A DNA stretch of 64,000 nucleotides from Acidobacteriota bacterium (GTDB taxonomy: Bacteria; Acidobacteriota; Terriglobia; 2-12-FULL-54-10): NCBI GenBank assembly GCA_016191085.1, contig JACPPJ010000023.1, positions 1 through 64,000 of the forward strand, in the 5' to 3' direction. Both the position numbers and the translations under genes were made by a program. Shown piece by piece: positions 7,602 to 17,148 of this stretch. The notes under the pieces were generated by a model. It was not told the origin of the DNA and did not search any database. It worked only from the letters and a program-made list of their open reading frames with translations. Position 1 is the first letter of the stretch. Each line of letters begins with the position of its first letter.

Positions 7602-10514
7602 ATGATTGTTGCTGAGTATCTGCCACGAACCCTCCGCCGCCGGCTTTGTGCAACATCTCTGCTTTGCGTCCTGGGTCTGGCAGTCTTTTCGGGTGGTTGC
7701 AGCCGACAGCCCAGCATCCGGGTGGTGGTGCCGCAAACGTCCCCACTGCTGGACCGAGCAGCTAAGCAAATCGCCGGGCGCTTGCAGCAGGCCGGCTACA
7801 AAACACAAATCTCGTCAGGCGCAGCCGCAAACGCGGGTCTTACCGATGCAATAATCCTCAGCGTAGCCGCCGATGCACCGGGAACATCTTCGGAAACGTT
7901 CGAAATCGCTCCCATACATTCCAACGGTTACCTGCTGGTGCGTGTTACGGGCACCACTGCGCGAGCCGTGTATTGGGGCGCCATGGAGGCCGCCGACCAG
8001 ATCGCGGTTTCTCACGACCTGGGATCGGTGCGGCCTCAAAGAAGTAACCCGTTCCTGAAGATCCGGGCGGCGCAACTTGCCTTGCCGGTTAGCGCTACAC
8101 CCGCTGATCAGAAGTTCTGGCAAGAATATTTCGACCTGCTGGCGCGCAATCGTTTCAACTCTGTTTTCTTCCAAGCGCGGCAAAGCGTCTCATCGTTCAC
8201 CCAGCTTGGTTCAGAATCAGCCGATGCGCCAGCCGGAGCGGAACGGCGAGACGCCGCCGTAGCATGGCTTCACGAGTTGTTTCGAACCGCGCGGGAGTAC
8301 GGCCTGGACCCGTATCTTGGTCTGGAACGTGATGCCATAGCTGAGTGGGTTGCTGCAGCGCCACGCGGCACCCAGCCGGCCGTGGCCGGCGCACCCCCGG
8401 CCGGCTCTACCGCTGCTCCGCAAAACGGCGTCAAACTCCGTCAATTGCTTCCGTCAATTCTGCAAACGTACCCGGAGTTGACAGGCGTTGCTTTCTCCGC
8501 TCAGTCGCTCACGTCACCGATGTCAGTAGAGAAGCCTTCATCCTGGGTAATCGAAAATCTACTTTCACCATTGGGCGAGATCAACGATCACCGGCCAATC
8601 TTCTTTGCTGTGGGCAACTGGTGGCCTGAACAGGGCTCGCTTGGTCCGGTCGATCCCGACCAGCCGGTGTACCTGGTCGCTCCGTATCAGAAGCTTGACC
8701 AATTCGATCAAGCCCCCTACCCGGTCTTGTGGGAACTGCAGAGCGCCGGGGAGGATCTGCTGCCGTGGCAGGATCCTGCCGCCGTACAGCAGACAATTCG
8801 GCGGCTCGGCGAAAAGAACGCCGCGGGATTCCTCTACCCGGAAATCCGCGACGGACAGCCGAACGAGATTCTTCCAGACATCTCCCAGAACTGGTTCCGA
8901 GCCAGTTTATGGGGGCGAATCGGCTACTCACCCGATGGCACGGGCAATCATTGGGAGCAAGAGTTTGGAAGCCATTTTGGCGGCGGCGCCGGAATCGTGG
9001 TCTACAATGCGGCAGTCCACGCGAATCAGGTGCTCTCGTTGTTGCGCTCCTACTTCGGCGCGGGCGGCATGACCGCAGCCGAAGCTCGCGACAGCGACCC
9101 CTCCGACCTGGAGCAAACCTTGTTTCAGCCGCGCCTTGGGGCGGGCCGCGGGGACCTGATCGCCGATGCGCTGTCTGAACAAGGGCTGCTTCTACAATTG
9201 CCGGACCAGCAGAACGTCTCTACGGCTTCCTCTGCCCTGCCTGCCGCGGTGCAGCGCGAGTCCGAGGTCTTGGCGCGTGCTGTGGAACAGGCCACCAGTC
9301 GCGGCGCCTGGAACGCAGGAGATAGCGCGCTTCGGCAGAAGCTGGAAGCAGTGTCTCAATTGGGGCTCGCATTGGGCGACTATTTGACCGGCACGCAGTT
9401 GCTTGCCCGGTTCGTGGTCTCCGGGGCGGAAGAGTCGCGGCAAAGCGCAATACGGCTCTTTGGGCAAGCGCAACAAAGAATAGGCACCGATACAGCGAAG
9501 CCGGTGAGCTCAGGCGATCTGGGCAAAGCACTAGCGACGCGAATCGCCAGCGCGGTAGAATTCAGCAAACGTGCGCGGCCGTGGCAATGGGAAAAAGTGA
9601 CGTGGGAGATGGGTATCAAAGACAATTGGCAGCCGACTACGCCTGGTGAGACTCCGGTTCCTGCTCAGTGGAAACGAGTTGAGGTTTCCAGGTTCTCCGA
9701 GTTTGGACTGTACGGCAGACAACCTTGGATGACCTCGGTTAACCAGCAGTTGCGCAGTGCATTCCTAAACCCTGGGTTGGAAGTTGCTCCGGCGTCCGGT
9801 GCGTTGCTCGTGGCCAGGAAGACGATTACCGCGAAAGCAGGAGACCGCGTGGCGGTTCGCGTCGTTTCTGACCAGGCGCCGATGGTGTGGGTGAATCAAA
9901 GAAGAGCCGCTGAGCTGTCGCCGCGGGTGTTGCGTTGGAGTTCCAGCGCCACAATCGGCCCGCCAATGCAGGCAGAACTGCATTCAGCTTCGCTGCAAGA
10001 GGGCAGAAACGAGCTATTGATAGCAGCAACCGCCAAGACAAATTGGCCTCTGATCTCGGCTAGCTTCATTTCCACTTCAGAGACCCGAGAGATGATCGCA
10101 TTGGGGGCGGCACAAGCACGCCTGAGCGGCGGACTCGCCGTTCTTCCTGTAATTGACATTTCGCCTCTACCGTATGTTGCAGTGCCCGAATCCGACTCAG
10201 CGTCTCCCGCTTCTCCTGAGAATGCGCCCGCCGCCTCCGCTGCGACCTACAAGTTCAGGATCCGTCGCGCCGGGTTTTATCGAATTCGCCTGTGGTCGAA
10301 CTGGAGGTTCGGCTCGAAACCGGATCTGTCAGCCCGGTTGGATGGCTCAGTCCTGAAGAGAGGCATCGGGCGTGGCGACACCGTTTACCAGAAGTGGCAC
10401 TGGAGCCGGATCGAATCGGTTGCCGGGCTCGGACCAGGAGAACATACTCTGACCATCAGCGGCTGGACTCGCGGCGCGTGGATATCAGCAGTCGAAGTTT
10501 ATTCAGCGTGGTGA
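7602..10514 (+). CDS. Large exported protein resembling a glycoside hydrolase (lipoprotein candidate)
   Basis: 970 residues. An Arg-rich start and hydrophobic segment end at SGGC, a weak lipobox. Residues about 35-145 resemble the small alpha/beta domain found before the barrel in GH67/GH20-type enzymes (GYLLVRVTGTTARAVYWGAMEAADQI). The next 400 residues read like a TIM barrel (FWQEYFDLLARNRFNSVFF). The C-terminal third looks like beta-sandwich modules. The exact GH family and catalytic acids could not be fixed. The start has no close ribosome-binding site. It sits back to back with the MFS gene and directly before a TPR gene. Confidence 0.6.
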   Translation: MIVAEYLPRTLRRRLCATSLLCVLGLAVFSGGCSRQPSIRVVVPQTSPLLDRAAKQIAGRLQQAGYKTQISSGAAANAGLTDAIILSVAADAPGTSSETFEIAPIHSNGYLLVRVTGTTARAVYWGAMEAADQIAVSHDLGSVRPQRSNPFLKIRAAQLALPVSATPADQKFWQEYFDLLARNRFNSVFFQARQSVSSFTQLGSESADAPAGAERRDAAVAWLHELFRTAREYGLDPYLGLERDAIAEWVAAAPRGTQPAVAGAPPAGSTAAPQNGVKLRQLLPSILQTYPELTGVAFSAQSLTSPMSVEKPSSWVIENLLSPLGEINDHRPIFFAVGNWWPEQGSLGPVDPDQPVYLVAPYQKLDQFDQAPYPVLWELQSAGEDLLPWQDPAAVQQTIRRLGEKNAAGFLYPEIRDGQPNEILPDISQNWFRASLWGRIGYSPDGTGNHWEQEFGSHFGGGAGIVVYNAAVHANQVLSLLRSYFGAGGMTAAEARDSDPSDLEQTLFQPRLGAGRGDLIADALSEQGLLLQLPDQQNVSTASSALPAAVQRESEVLARAVEQATSRGAWNAGDSALRQKLEAVSQLGLALGDYLTGTQLLARFVVSGAEESRQSAIRLFGQAQQRIGTDTAKPVSSGDLGKALATRIASAVEFSKRARPWQWEKVTWEMGIKDNWQPTTPGETPVPAQWKRVEVSRFSEFGLYGRQPWMTSVNQQLRSAFLNPGLEVAPASGALLVARKTITAKAGDRVAVRVVSDQAPMVWVNQRRAAELSPRVLRWSSSATIGPPMQAELHSASLQEGRNELLIAATAKTNWPLISASFISTSETREMIALGAAQARLSGGLAVLPVIDISPLPYVAVPESDSASPASPENAPAASAATYKFRIRRAGFYRIRLWSNWRFGSKPDLSARLDGSVLKRGIGRGDTVYQKWHWSRIESVAGLGPGEHTLTISGWTRGAWISAVEVYSAW

Positions 10515-10517
10515 TCC

Positions 10518-11615
10518 GTGCGTGTTGCAATTTCCAATCTGGTGAATAGCAGATCGGCTTCTCTGGAACAGGCCCGCCTGTTCGTACTGGCGGTCATAGC
10601 CGCGCTGGTGATCTCCGCTCCAATTCCTCCATTGAGTGGAACGGCACAGGCGAAGACGCGCCTCCTGCGTTTCGACGGCCGCGTGATTCTTCCGCCTCAC
10701 ACCTACTCGCCGAAGAAACGCCTGGTTATCCTGCTGCATGGAGTGGATACGCCATACAGCGGACGCAAGTGGGCTGGGCCGGACGGGCGATTTCGCTTCT
10801 CTAATCTGGTCCCAGGCATTTACAGCCTTGCTATCTATATTCCAGAGGACCGCCAAATCGTTCAGACGCTGGATCTTACGCCCAGCTTAGCGGACGCAAA
10901 AGGGAGGATTCAGCGCAACTTTGTTTACGACGAGCGGACTCTGGAATCACATTTGATGAACGAGCCCCAGAGCATCGTCTCGGCTCGTCAACTAAGCATT
11001 CCAGCCAAGGCCAGAGCCGAGTACATGAAAGCTCTGCGCCGACTGGAGCGCCGGGACGTTGATCGGGCCGTCGAGCACCTGAAGAGAGCTGTAGAATCAG
11101 CCCCTCAGTTCGTTGAGGCACTCAATCACTTGGGAACAATTGCTTTTCAGCGCAGCGATTATGCGGCAGCCGAGCGTCACTTCCGCCAGGCGTTGGAGCA
11201 GGACCCGGAATCGTATGAGCCTTTGGTCAATTTGGGCGGCGCCCTTCTGGCTCAAGGCCGCAGCCGCGAAGCGTTAGCTATCAATCTGCATGCTCAGAAC
11301 GCCCGCCCTCGCGACGCGCTGGCGAACGCGCAACTCGGCTTGAGTTATTTCGCCGTGGGTGATTATGAACAGGCCATCGGTTACCTGCGCGCAACGGAGG
11401 AACTGGACCCGGGCCACTTTTCGAATCCGCAGATCACGTTGGCGGAGATCTACATTCGCCGCTCCGATACTGACGCGGCACGACGTGAGCTGCAGGCTTT
11501 CTTAAGACTGCACCCCGATTCGCCTCACGCCGCAGGCGTGCGTGCCGCTGTCGAGCGCATCGAAAGCGGAAACACACAATCCGGGCCGGTTATTCCTCCC
11601 CGGGCTCCACTCTGA
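10518..11615 (+). CDS. Exported TPR protein with carboxypeptidase-regulatory-like domain
   Basis: 365 residues, starting at a GTG three bases after the previous stop, so it is probably translated with it. A hydrophobic N-terminal segment (about 20-40) suggests export. RLLRFDGRVILP..GPDGRFRFSNLVPGIYSL (about 50-105) is a beta-sandwich of the carboxypeptidase-regulatory type. Residues about 160-350 hold at least four TPR units (for example AAERHFRQALEQDPESYEPL). TPR proteins are scaffolds; the partner is unknown. It may work with the neighbouring glycosidase-like lipoprotein. Confidence 0.8.
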   Translation: MRVAISNLVNSRSASLEQARLFVLAVIAALVISAPIPPLSGTAQAKTRLLRFDGRVILPPHTYSPKKRLVILLHGVDTPYSGRKWAGPDGRFRFSNLVPGIYSLAIYIPEDRQIVQTLDLTPSLADAKGRIQRNFVYDERTLESHLMNEPQSIVSARQLSIPAKARAEYMKALRRLERRDVDRAVEHLKRAVESAPQFVEALNHLGTIAFQRSDYAAAERHFRQALEQDPESYEPLVNLGGALLAQGRSREALAINLHAQNARPRDALANAQLGLSYFAVGDYEQAIGYLRATEELDPGHFSNPQITLAEIYIRRSDTDAARRELQAFLRLHPDSPHAAGVRAAVERIESGNTQSGPVIPPRAPL

Positions 11616-11716
11616 CCACTCGCTATCACGAAAAAATGTCCTCAGCCTATTAAACGACTTTCCTTGTCCGCGCGTTGACCCATCGGAGGCGACTTGCTGG
11701 TCGCCGCGTGTGTTTA

Positions 11717-12493
11717 TTAACCAGCCGGTGACCGGCGCTGCGCGCCCTGCAGTGGTCTGGGTGCGCGTGACCACCACTCCAGTCTTGACGTGGGGTACGT
11801 GGGAAGCAGGCGGAGGTAACACTCGCAGGCCATCCGCTCCAGTTGGGTGCGATCGGTGATTACAATTCCACCGCGTGTATAGTGGATAGCGCCATCGCGC
11901 CGCAATAGCGATGCGATCCGGGTAACCTCGGGCCTCGAGACACCTAACACTTCTGAGATAGATTCATGCGTGATCGAAAACTGTCCACCGGGTATGCGGT
12001 CGTCCAACTCGAGCAGCCAGCGGCAGAGGCGCTGTTGGATGTGGTGAATACCGTTGCACACTGCTCGTTGCGTGGCCTGCAATAGCCGAAACCTGGCATA
12101 CGCCAGCATCCTTTGATGCAGCGACTGGCCGAGCTGAAATTCCCTCATGAACGCGTCCGCCTTCATTCTTAGGCTGCGGCCGTGCTTGGCGAAACGGAAC
12201 CTGGCGGAAACAGAGGCGGTGCGCGCGCCTAAGGCCAAATCGATGCCGAAGGCCCCCTCGTGACCCACAACACCAACCTCGAGCGTTTCACCGCTGGCCA
12301 GTGGATTCAGCAGCAGAATCAAAGCGGTTTGCGGAAAGTACACGTGGCTAATCTCGTCGCCGGCGCTGTAAAGCTTGCCACCGTTACTTGTTTCGATGAT
12401 CTCCAGATGGGCGAGAACGCGATTTGATTCCTCGTCGAACAGACCGGCAAGTATGTGATTTCTTTTCAGGTCTTCTTTGGTGACTTTAGCCAT
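11717..12493 (-). CDS. Crp/Fnr-family transcription regulator
   Basis: 258 residues. An N-terminal cyclic-nucleotide-binding-like beta barrel (GKLYSAGDEISHVYFPQTA) is followed by a long helix and a winged helix-turn-helix with ITHESISEVLGVSRPEVTRIASLLRRDGAI. The Cys residues of Fnr-type FeS sensors and the usual cAMP phosphate-binding motif are not apparent, so the signal is unknown. A paralogue lies at 50216-51073. The last 20 residues are an unusual Arg/Pro-rich tail. It is a single gene with the spacer before it probably holding the promoter. Confidence 0.9.
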   Translation of the reverse strand: MAKVTKEDLKRNHILAGLFDEESNRVLAHLEIIETSNGGKLYSAGDEISHVYFPQTALILLLNPLASGETLEVGVVGHEGAFGIDLALGARTASVSARFRFAKHGRSLRMKADAFMREFQLGQSLHQRMLAYARFRLLQATQRAVCNGIHHIQQRLCRWLLELDDRIPGGQFSITHESISEVLGVSRPEVTRIASLLRRDGAIHYTRGGIVITDRTQLERMACECYLRLLPTYPTSRLEWWSRAPRPLQGAQRRSPAG

Positions 12494-12643
12494 GCTTCAC
12501 CCCAGGGCGGGCGTGGCCGCGTTCCCCCGTACGCGGTAGTCGAACGTCTTAACTCTCTCAACGGTCTGTACTCCGCGCCGATCCGTTGGTGGGTCACTAC
12601 ACAACGGACTGGCAAAACACGGGCCATATTTATAACTTGTTAA

Positions 12644-13016
12644 TTAAAATTCGTTTACCCGGCCCCGCCATGTGGCTCCCGGCCCTTGTAGGGAAATTAT
12701 TTCCGGCTGCCGATCATCCCTTTTTGCCCTGACGTACAATCGCGTCTGGAGCTGCCGTCGGTCCAAGGAGGCCTTTAGAAAGTAATCGTTTACTCCGAAC
12801 CGTCTCGCATCAATTGCCTTCTGTCTGTCGTCGTCTGCGGTTATCACCACAATCGGAACAGAGGGCGCACTCTGGCGGAGCAGGCGTAGTGTCGCGGGTC
12901 GCGGCATGCATGATTTCAAACTGGGATGCCGAAGCAGACCCGAGCATGCCACGTATAAAGGCGATGTCGCTGGGTTCGTCCTCAATGACTAAAATAGAGA
13001 TTCGCTTGCGGGCCAT
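12644..13016 (-). pseudogene. Response-regulator receiver with internal deletion and frameshift
   Basis: The ATG at 13016 starts a good receiver: ISILVIEDEPSDIAFIRGML..FEIMHAA. The frame then runs into nonsense, while the next frame continues exactly like the second half of a receiver: ATLRLLRQSAPSVPIVVITADDD..GVNDYFLKASL. About 25-30 codons that should hold the phospho-acceptor Asp are missing between the two. The join lies between two copies of GTCGC on the plus strand (12891-12895 and 12898-12902), which suggests deletion at short homology. No functional receiver can be made. Confidence 0.75.
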
Positions 13017-13369
13017 TGCACCTTGACGCTGAATCAATGCTAGAAACTCGGGATATTAACAGCACCCGAAGGCGGGTTACTGTCTAGTAACGCACAGAAA
13101 AGGCTTTTATTTCCAACGTGCAATAAGGATACCTGATGGTCGTTTTGCGGCAGGCGCGACGCTGCTATTGCTGGTGTGGTATTTTTATTCCCGAGGCGTG
13201 GTGTTGCGATGAGAACTGCTGCGCCGTCAGAAACTCTAAGTCGCCTCATCGAGTCCAATGCTTTAGCACGTATTCATCGAACGGCGCAGAAGAGCTTGAC
13301 AAGCGGTTCCCACGGCGGTAGACCTAATACAAAGAGTCGTTACTATTTCAGTTCGCAGGAGAAAGACTC
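13017..13369. other. Intergenic, no supported gene
   Basis: About 350 bases between the deleted receiver (minus strand) and the Fur-type gene (plus strand). It should contain both promoters, but no site could be picked out with confidence. Confidence 0.4.
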
Positions 13370-13813
13370 GTGCCTGCAACTGTCGGAGCTTTGCGGGGGA
13401 GCCGGCAGAATCGGCTGGTCCTGGAGATTGTCCGGCAGAGCCGAACGCATCCGACGGCGCAGGATGTCTACGAACAGGCCCGGCAGGTGATTCCTTCAAT
13501 TAGCCTGGGCACGGTCTATCGCAACCTCCGGCGTATGGCCCAGCAGGGCGTTCTGCAAGAGAACAAGATCGGCGATCACCCGACCAGGTTCGAAGTTCCG
13601 CTCCGGCGTCATTATCACGTGATTTGCACCGAGTGCGGACGCTTGGAGGATTTAGAGTTGCGCTATCAGCACATACTGGACCGGAAGGCACAGCGACTGG
13701 TTGATTTTCGCCTCCAGGAGCATCGCATCGAATTCTACGGGGTCTGCCCCGAATGCCGCGTGCGATCTAAGGCGACTCAGAGCGGCAACCGAGGAGCTTC
13801 GCCCACAATGTGA
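13370..13813 (+). CDS. Fur-family regulator (PerR-like)
   Basis: 147 residues from a GTG, chosen because GGAGAAAG lies just upstream. The N-terminal winged helix contains HPTAQDVYEQARQVIPSISL and GTVYRNLRRM, the Fur recognition helix. The C-terminal dimer domain has HYHVICTECG and GVCPEC, giving the two CxxC pairs of the structural zinc site. Fur-type proteins repress genes when loaded with iron or other metals; PerR types sense peroxide. The following Dps-like ferritin gene, 90 bases downstream on the same strand, is a natural target and favours a PerR role (inference). Confidence 0.9.
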   Translation: MPATVGALRGSRQNRLVLEIVRQSRTHPTAQDVYEQARQVIPSISLGTVYRNLRRMAQQGVLQENKIGDHPTRFEVPLRRHYHVICTECGRLEDLELRYQHILDRKAQRLVDFRLQEHRIEFYGVCPECRVRSKATQSGNRGASPTM

Positions 13814-13903
13814 GGGTGGCGGCAGCAGGCTGCGGTTTTGGATTTGGTTCCAGATCGTCTGCGAAATAGAACCGTTCCGACGTAAATCCAAAGGAGGCAA
13901 ATT

Positions 13904-14470
13904 ATGGCTCAGGTAGCTCGGGAGATGGTACAGAAGGCTGGTATTGACATAGACAAGCTGTTAGACATGCTGGTGAGAAACGCGGCAGCCGAATTGACAA
14001 CCTATTACTATTACACCATCCTGCGCGTGAATTTGATCGGGCTGGAGGGGGAAGGGCTCAAGGAGATCACGGAAGACGCCCGGATCGAAGACCGCAACCA
14101 CTTCGAGGCTCTTGTACCGCGAATATATGAGCTGGGCGGGAAGCTACCCGGCGACATGAAGGCTTTTCACGACATTTCAGCCTGTCCCCCGGCGTCGCTA
14201 CCCAGCGATCCCACGAATATCAAGACCATGCTCAACGTGCTGGTCAAAGCCGAGCGGTGTGCTGTCAATGGCTACACCAGCATCTGCAACTACACGGCAG
14301 GCAAAGACCATCGGACCTATGACCTCTCGCTCGCGATCTTGCACGAAGAAATCGAGCACGAGGCGTGGTTCGCGGAGTTCCTGGGCGAAGGGCCATCCGG
14401 ACACTTCCGGCGTTCCGGGACAGGGACTGAGCGCAACTCGCCCTACGTGTCGAAGTTCCTACATACCTAG
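13904..14470 (+). CDS. Dps-like ferritin (DNA protection/iron storage)
   Basis: 188 residues with a strong AAAGGAGG 7 bases before the ATG. A four-helix ferritin fold is indicated by AAAELTTYYYYTILRVN, EDRNHFEALVPRIYEL and LHEEIEHEAWFAEFL, which supply the Glu/His iron ligands. SACPPAS and AERCAVNGY add Cys residues like those in the Dps-like subgroup of archaeal and thermophile type. Such proteins oxidise Fe(II) with peroxide and store it in a cytosolic shell. It is downstream of the Fur/PerR gene, which suggests peroxide or iron control. Confidence 0.85.
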   Translation: MAQVAREMVQKAGIDIDKLLDMLVRNAAAELTTYYYYTILRVNLIGLEGEGLKEITEDARIEDRNHFEALVPRIYELGGKLPGDMKAFHDISACPPASLPSDPTNIKTMLNVLVKAERCAVNGYTSICNYTAGKDHRTYDLSLAILHEEIEHEAWFAEFLGEGPSGHFRRSGTGTERNSPYVSKFLHT

Positions 14471-14812
14471 GGCCGAGGCACGCGCAAGCTGCTTCCCAAG
14501 GACAGGGCATAAGGGTTGAGGGGTGCGGTCCCGCGCCGACGCACGCACGGATCGTGAGCGTCGCGTCGGCGCAGAGCCTCCACTTGGCTCGCTATGCTGC
14601 TGTAATGTCCGTTCACCCGGCCAAAATCGAGTTTCACAATCCGATTTGCTAGTATAGAATTATTTGATCTGCTCGACCGAGCGGCAGAGGGGCGGAAGGT
14701 GTCTGATGCGCGCGCGTGATAACATCTCGCGCGAACTCTTTGACGACCTCCTCAAGAGGAGGACGAGCGCGTTGATTTCCTGGAAGCCCAGCAGTGGGAA
14801 AGGAGCACTCGT
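14471..14812. other. Intergenic spacer before the EF-G gene
   Basis: About 340 bases. It contains the GC hairpin at 14533-14572 and an AT-rich patch near 14640-14670 (for example TAGTATAGAAT) that could hold a promoter for the EF-G gene. No coding region is supported. Confidence 0.4.
14533..14572 (+). terminator. Hairpin after the ferritin gene
   Basis: GCGCCGACGC (14533-14542) pairs perfectly with GCGTCGGCGC (14563-14572). It lies about 60 bases after the ferritin stop. No T-run follows, so it is a weak or factor-dependent terminator at best. Confidence 0.3.
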
Positions 14813-16912
14813 TTGAAAGTCTATCTAGGAAAAGAAATCCGCAATATTGGCGTCGTGGGGCACGGCGACTCTGGCAAAACCACGTTGGTCGCTGGACTGT
14901 TGCACACTGCCGGTGTCACCAGCCGCCTCGGTCGCGTCGACGAGGGAACCACCACCACCGACTTTGATGAAGAAGAAATCGAACGCAAGGTAACAATCTC
15001 AACCTCGTTGGCCTTCGTTGAATGGAACAAAACGAAAATCAATCTGCTGGACACGCCCGGATACAACATCTTCATACATGACACCTTGGCGAGCCTGGTG
15101 GCCGCCGATGCCAGCCTAGTCTTAGTGGACGCAGTTGCTGGTGTTGAAGTTCAGACCGAAAAGGTTTGGGACTACTCCACCCGATACAACCTGCCTCGCG
15201 CACTGCTGGTTAATAAGCTTGACCGGGAGCGTGCCAGCTTCGAACGTGCGGTCGAGTCCATTCAGTCCGTGTTCGGCCGTAATGCGATTCCGGTCCAGTT
15301 CCCGATTGGGGAGGAGAAAGGGTTCAAAGGCGTGGTGGACCTGATAGGCATGAAGGCGTACACCTACTCTGGAGAAACCGGCAAGGGGCAAGCGGACGAG
15401 ATTCCAGCGGAGCTGTCAGATGCGGTGACCGCCGCGCGCGAAAAGCTCATCGAAGCCATCGCCGAAGGCAATGACGCCTATATGGAGGAGTTTTTCGATA
15501 GGGGCACCTTGGCGCCGGAGCACATCACCGATGGTCTGAGGCAGGCAATCGCCACAGGTAAGATCTTCCCTATACTATGTGCAGCTGGGTACCACCTGAT
15601 CGGAACGGACGTTCTTATGAACTTCCTGGTTGAATATTTGCCTTGTCCGGCGGACCGAGGAACCGTTGCGGGCGCCACGGCTTCCGGCGAACCACTGGAG
15701 CGCAAAATCTCCGACCAGGAGCCGGTGTCGCTATTCGTCTTTAAAACCGTCGCAGACCCCTTTGCCGGAAGGGTTTCTTACTTCAAGGTGGTCTCCGGTG
15801 TGGTAGCCAACGATGCCAACCTCACGAACTATAACAAGAACGTAACGGAGCGGCTGGCACACTTAAGCGTGATGCAAGGCAAATCGGCTACAAACGTGCC
15901 TGAGGTTCACGCTGGCGACATCGGTGGTGTCGCCAAGTTGAAGGAAACGTTGACTGGGAACACGCTGGGCGACAAGACTGCGCCTATAGTGTACCCCTCG
16001 GTAAAGTTGCCGGAACCGGCCATCAGTTTCGCCATTGCGCCACAGTCTCGCGGAGACGAGGACCGCTTGGGGACCGCATTACACAAAATTTTGGAGGAAG
16101 ATACCTCACTGAGGTTTTACCGCGATCCGCAGACCAAGGAGTTCCTGCTCGGCGGGGCGGGTCAGCAGCACGTCGAGGTGATCGTCTCCAGGCTGAAACG
16201 CCGCTACAACGTGAACGTAGCGCTGAAGGCTCCCAAGGTGCCATATCGCGAGACGATTCGGGGTACTGCCGACGTACAGGGTCGCCACAAGAAACAGACC
16301 GGAGGGCACGGCCAGTTTGGCGACTGCAAGATCAAAATGGAACCGCTGCCCCGAGGCGCAAACTTTGAGTTCGTCAACGAAATTTTTGGCGGCGCAATAC
16401 CCAGGCAGTACGTCCCAGCGGTTGAAAAAGGCATTCTGGAGTCTGCGCAGCGGGGGTATCTTGCTGGTTACCCAGTGGTGGACTTCAGGGTCATCCTTTA
16501 TGACGGCTCCTATCATGACGTGGATTCGTCCGAATTGGCGTTCAAGATCGCCGGTTCGCTGGCATTCAAGAAAGGCATGGAGCAAGCCAAGCCGGTGCTG
16601 CTGGAACCCATCATGAACGTCGAGGTGTACGCACCCGAGCAGTTCGCCGGAGACTTGATTGGTGAGCTTAACGGTCGGCGCGGCAGAATCCAGGGAATGG
16701 ATACGCGCGGTAACTCGCGGGTGATTAAAGCCCAAGTACCAATGTCGGAGATGCTGACCTACGCCTCAGACCTGACCTCCATGACGCAGGGGCGCGGTAC
16801 CTTCGCGATGGAGTTCTCGCACTACGACGTGGTGCCATCCCAAATTGCGGAGAAGATCATCGCGGCGGCCAAGGCGGAGCGAGCGGGAGAGGAGGTGGAA
16901 CAAGAGGCGTGA
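14813..16912 (+). CDS. fusA: Elongation factor G-like GTPase (second EF-G type)
   Basis: 699 residues from a TTG with AAAGGAG upstream. The GTPase motifs are GHGDSGKTT (about 16-24), DTPGYN and NKLD. Domains II-V follow, including GGHGQFGDCKI and the C-terminal domain with GRGTFAMEFSHYD. EF-G moves tRNA and mRNA on the ribosome. The sequence starts at the G domain with KEIRNIGVVGHG and is distinct from the operon copy usually found with rpsL/rpsG/tuf. Together with the lack of ribosomal neighbours, this points to the EF-G2-like paralogue, whose precise job is uncertain. Confidence 0.9.
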   Translation: MKVYLGKEIRNIGVVGHGDSGKTTLVAGLLHTAGVTSRLGRVDEGTTTTDFDEEEIERKVTISTSLAFVEWNKTKINLLDTPGYNIFIHDTLASLVAADASLVLVDAVAGVEVQTEKVWDYSTRYNLPRALLVNKLDRERASFERAVESIQSVFGRNAIPVQFPIGEEKGFKGVVDLIGMKAYTYSGETGKGQADEIPAELSDAVTAAREKLIEAIAEGNDAYMEEFFDRGTLAPEHITDGLRQAIATGKIFPILCAAGYHLIGTDVLMNFLVEYLPCPADRGTVAGATASGEPLERKISDQEPVSLFVFKTVADPFAGRVSYFKVVSGVVANDANLTNYNKNVTERLAHLSVMQGKSATNVPEVHAGDIGGVAKLKETLTGNTLGDKTAPIVYPSVKLPEPAISFAIAPQSRGDEDRLGTALHKILEEDTSLRFYRDPQTKEFLLGGAGQQHVEVIVSRLKRRYNVNVALKAPKVPYRETIRGTADVQGRHKKQTGGHGQFGDCKIKMEPLPRGANFEFVNEIFGGAIPRQYVPAVEKGILESAQRGYLAGYPVVDFRVILYDGSYHDVDSSELAFKIAGSLAFKKGMEQAKPVLLEPIMNVEVYAPEQFAGDLIGELNGRRGRIQGMDTRGNSRVIKAQVPMSEMLTYASDLTSMTQGRGTFAMEFSHYDVVPSQIAEKIIAAAKAERAGEEVEQEA

Positions 16913-17148
16913 CGCGTCGTGTCAAAATGTCTAGAAATTTTTACATTTGCAAGTTGCTGATTTAGAGGCACTTGTAATTTTGTTGGTTGACTTGATAATT
17001 TATTTACGATAGGCTGTGAAAGCTTTTACCCTGGAGGCAATCTGCCTCCGAATTATTACAGCCACCCCGAGACGGCAGCTTGGGGTCGGTGCCAGTTAGC
17101 GAGGAAGGAGTCACTTCGCGCCAAGCACGAGTTGAAGCGGATTTCTAT

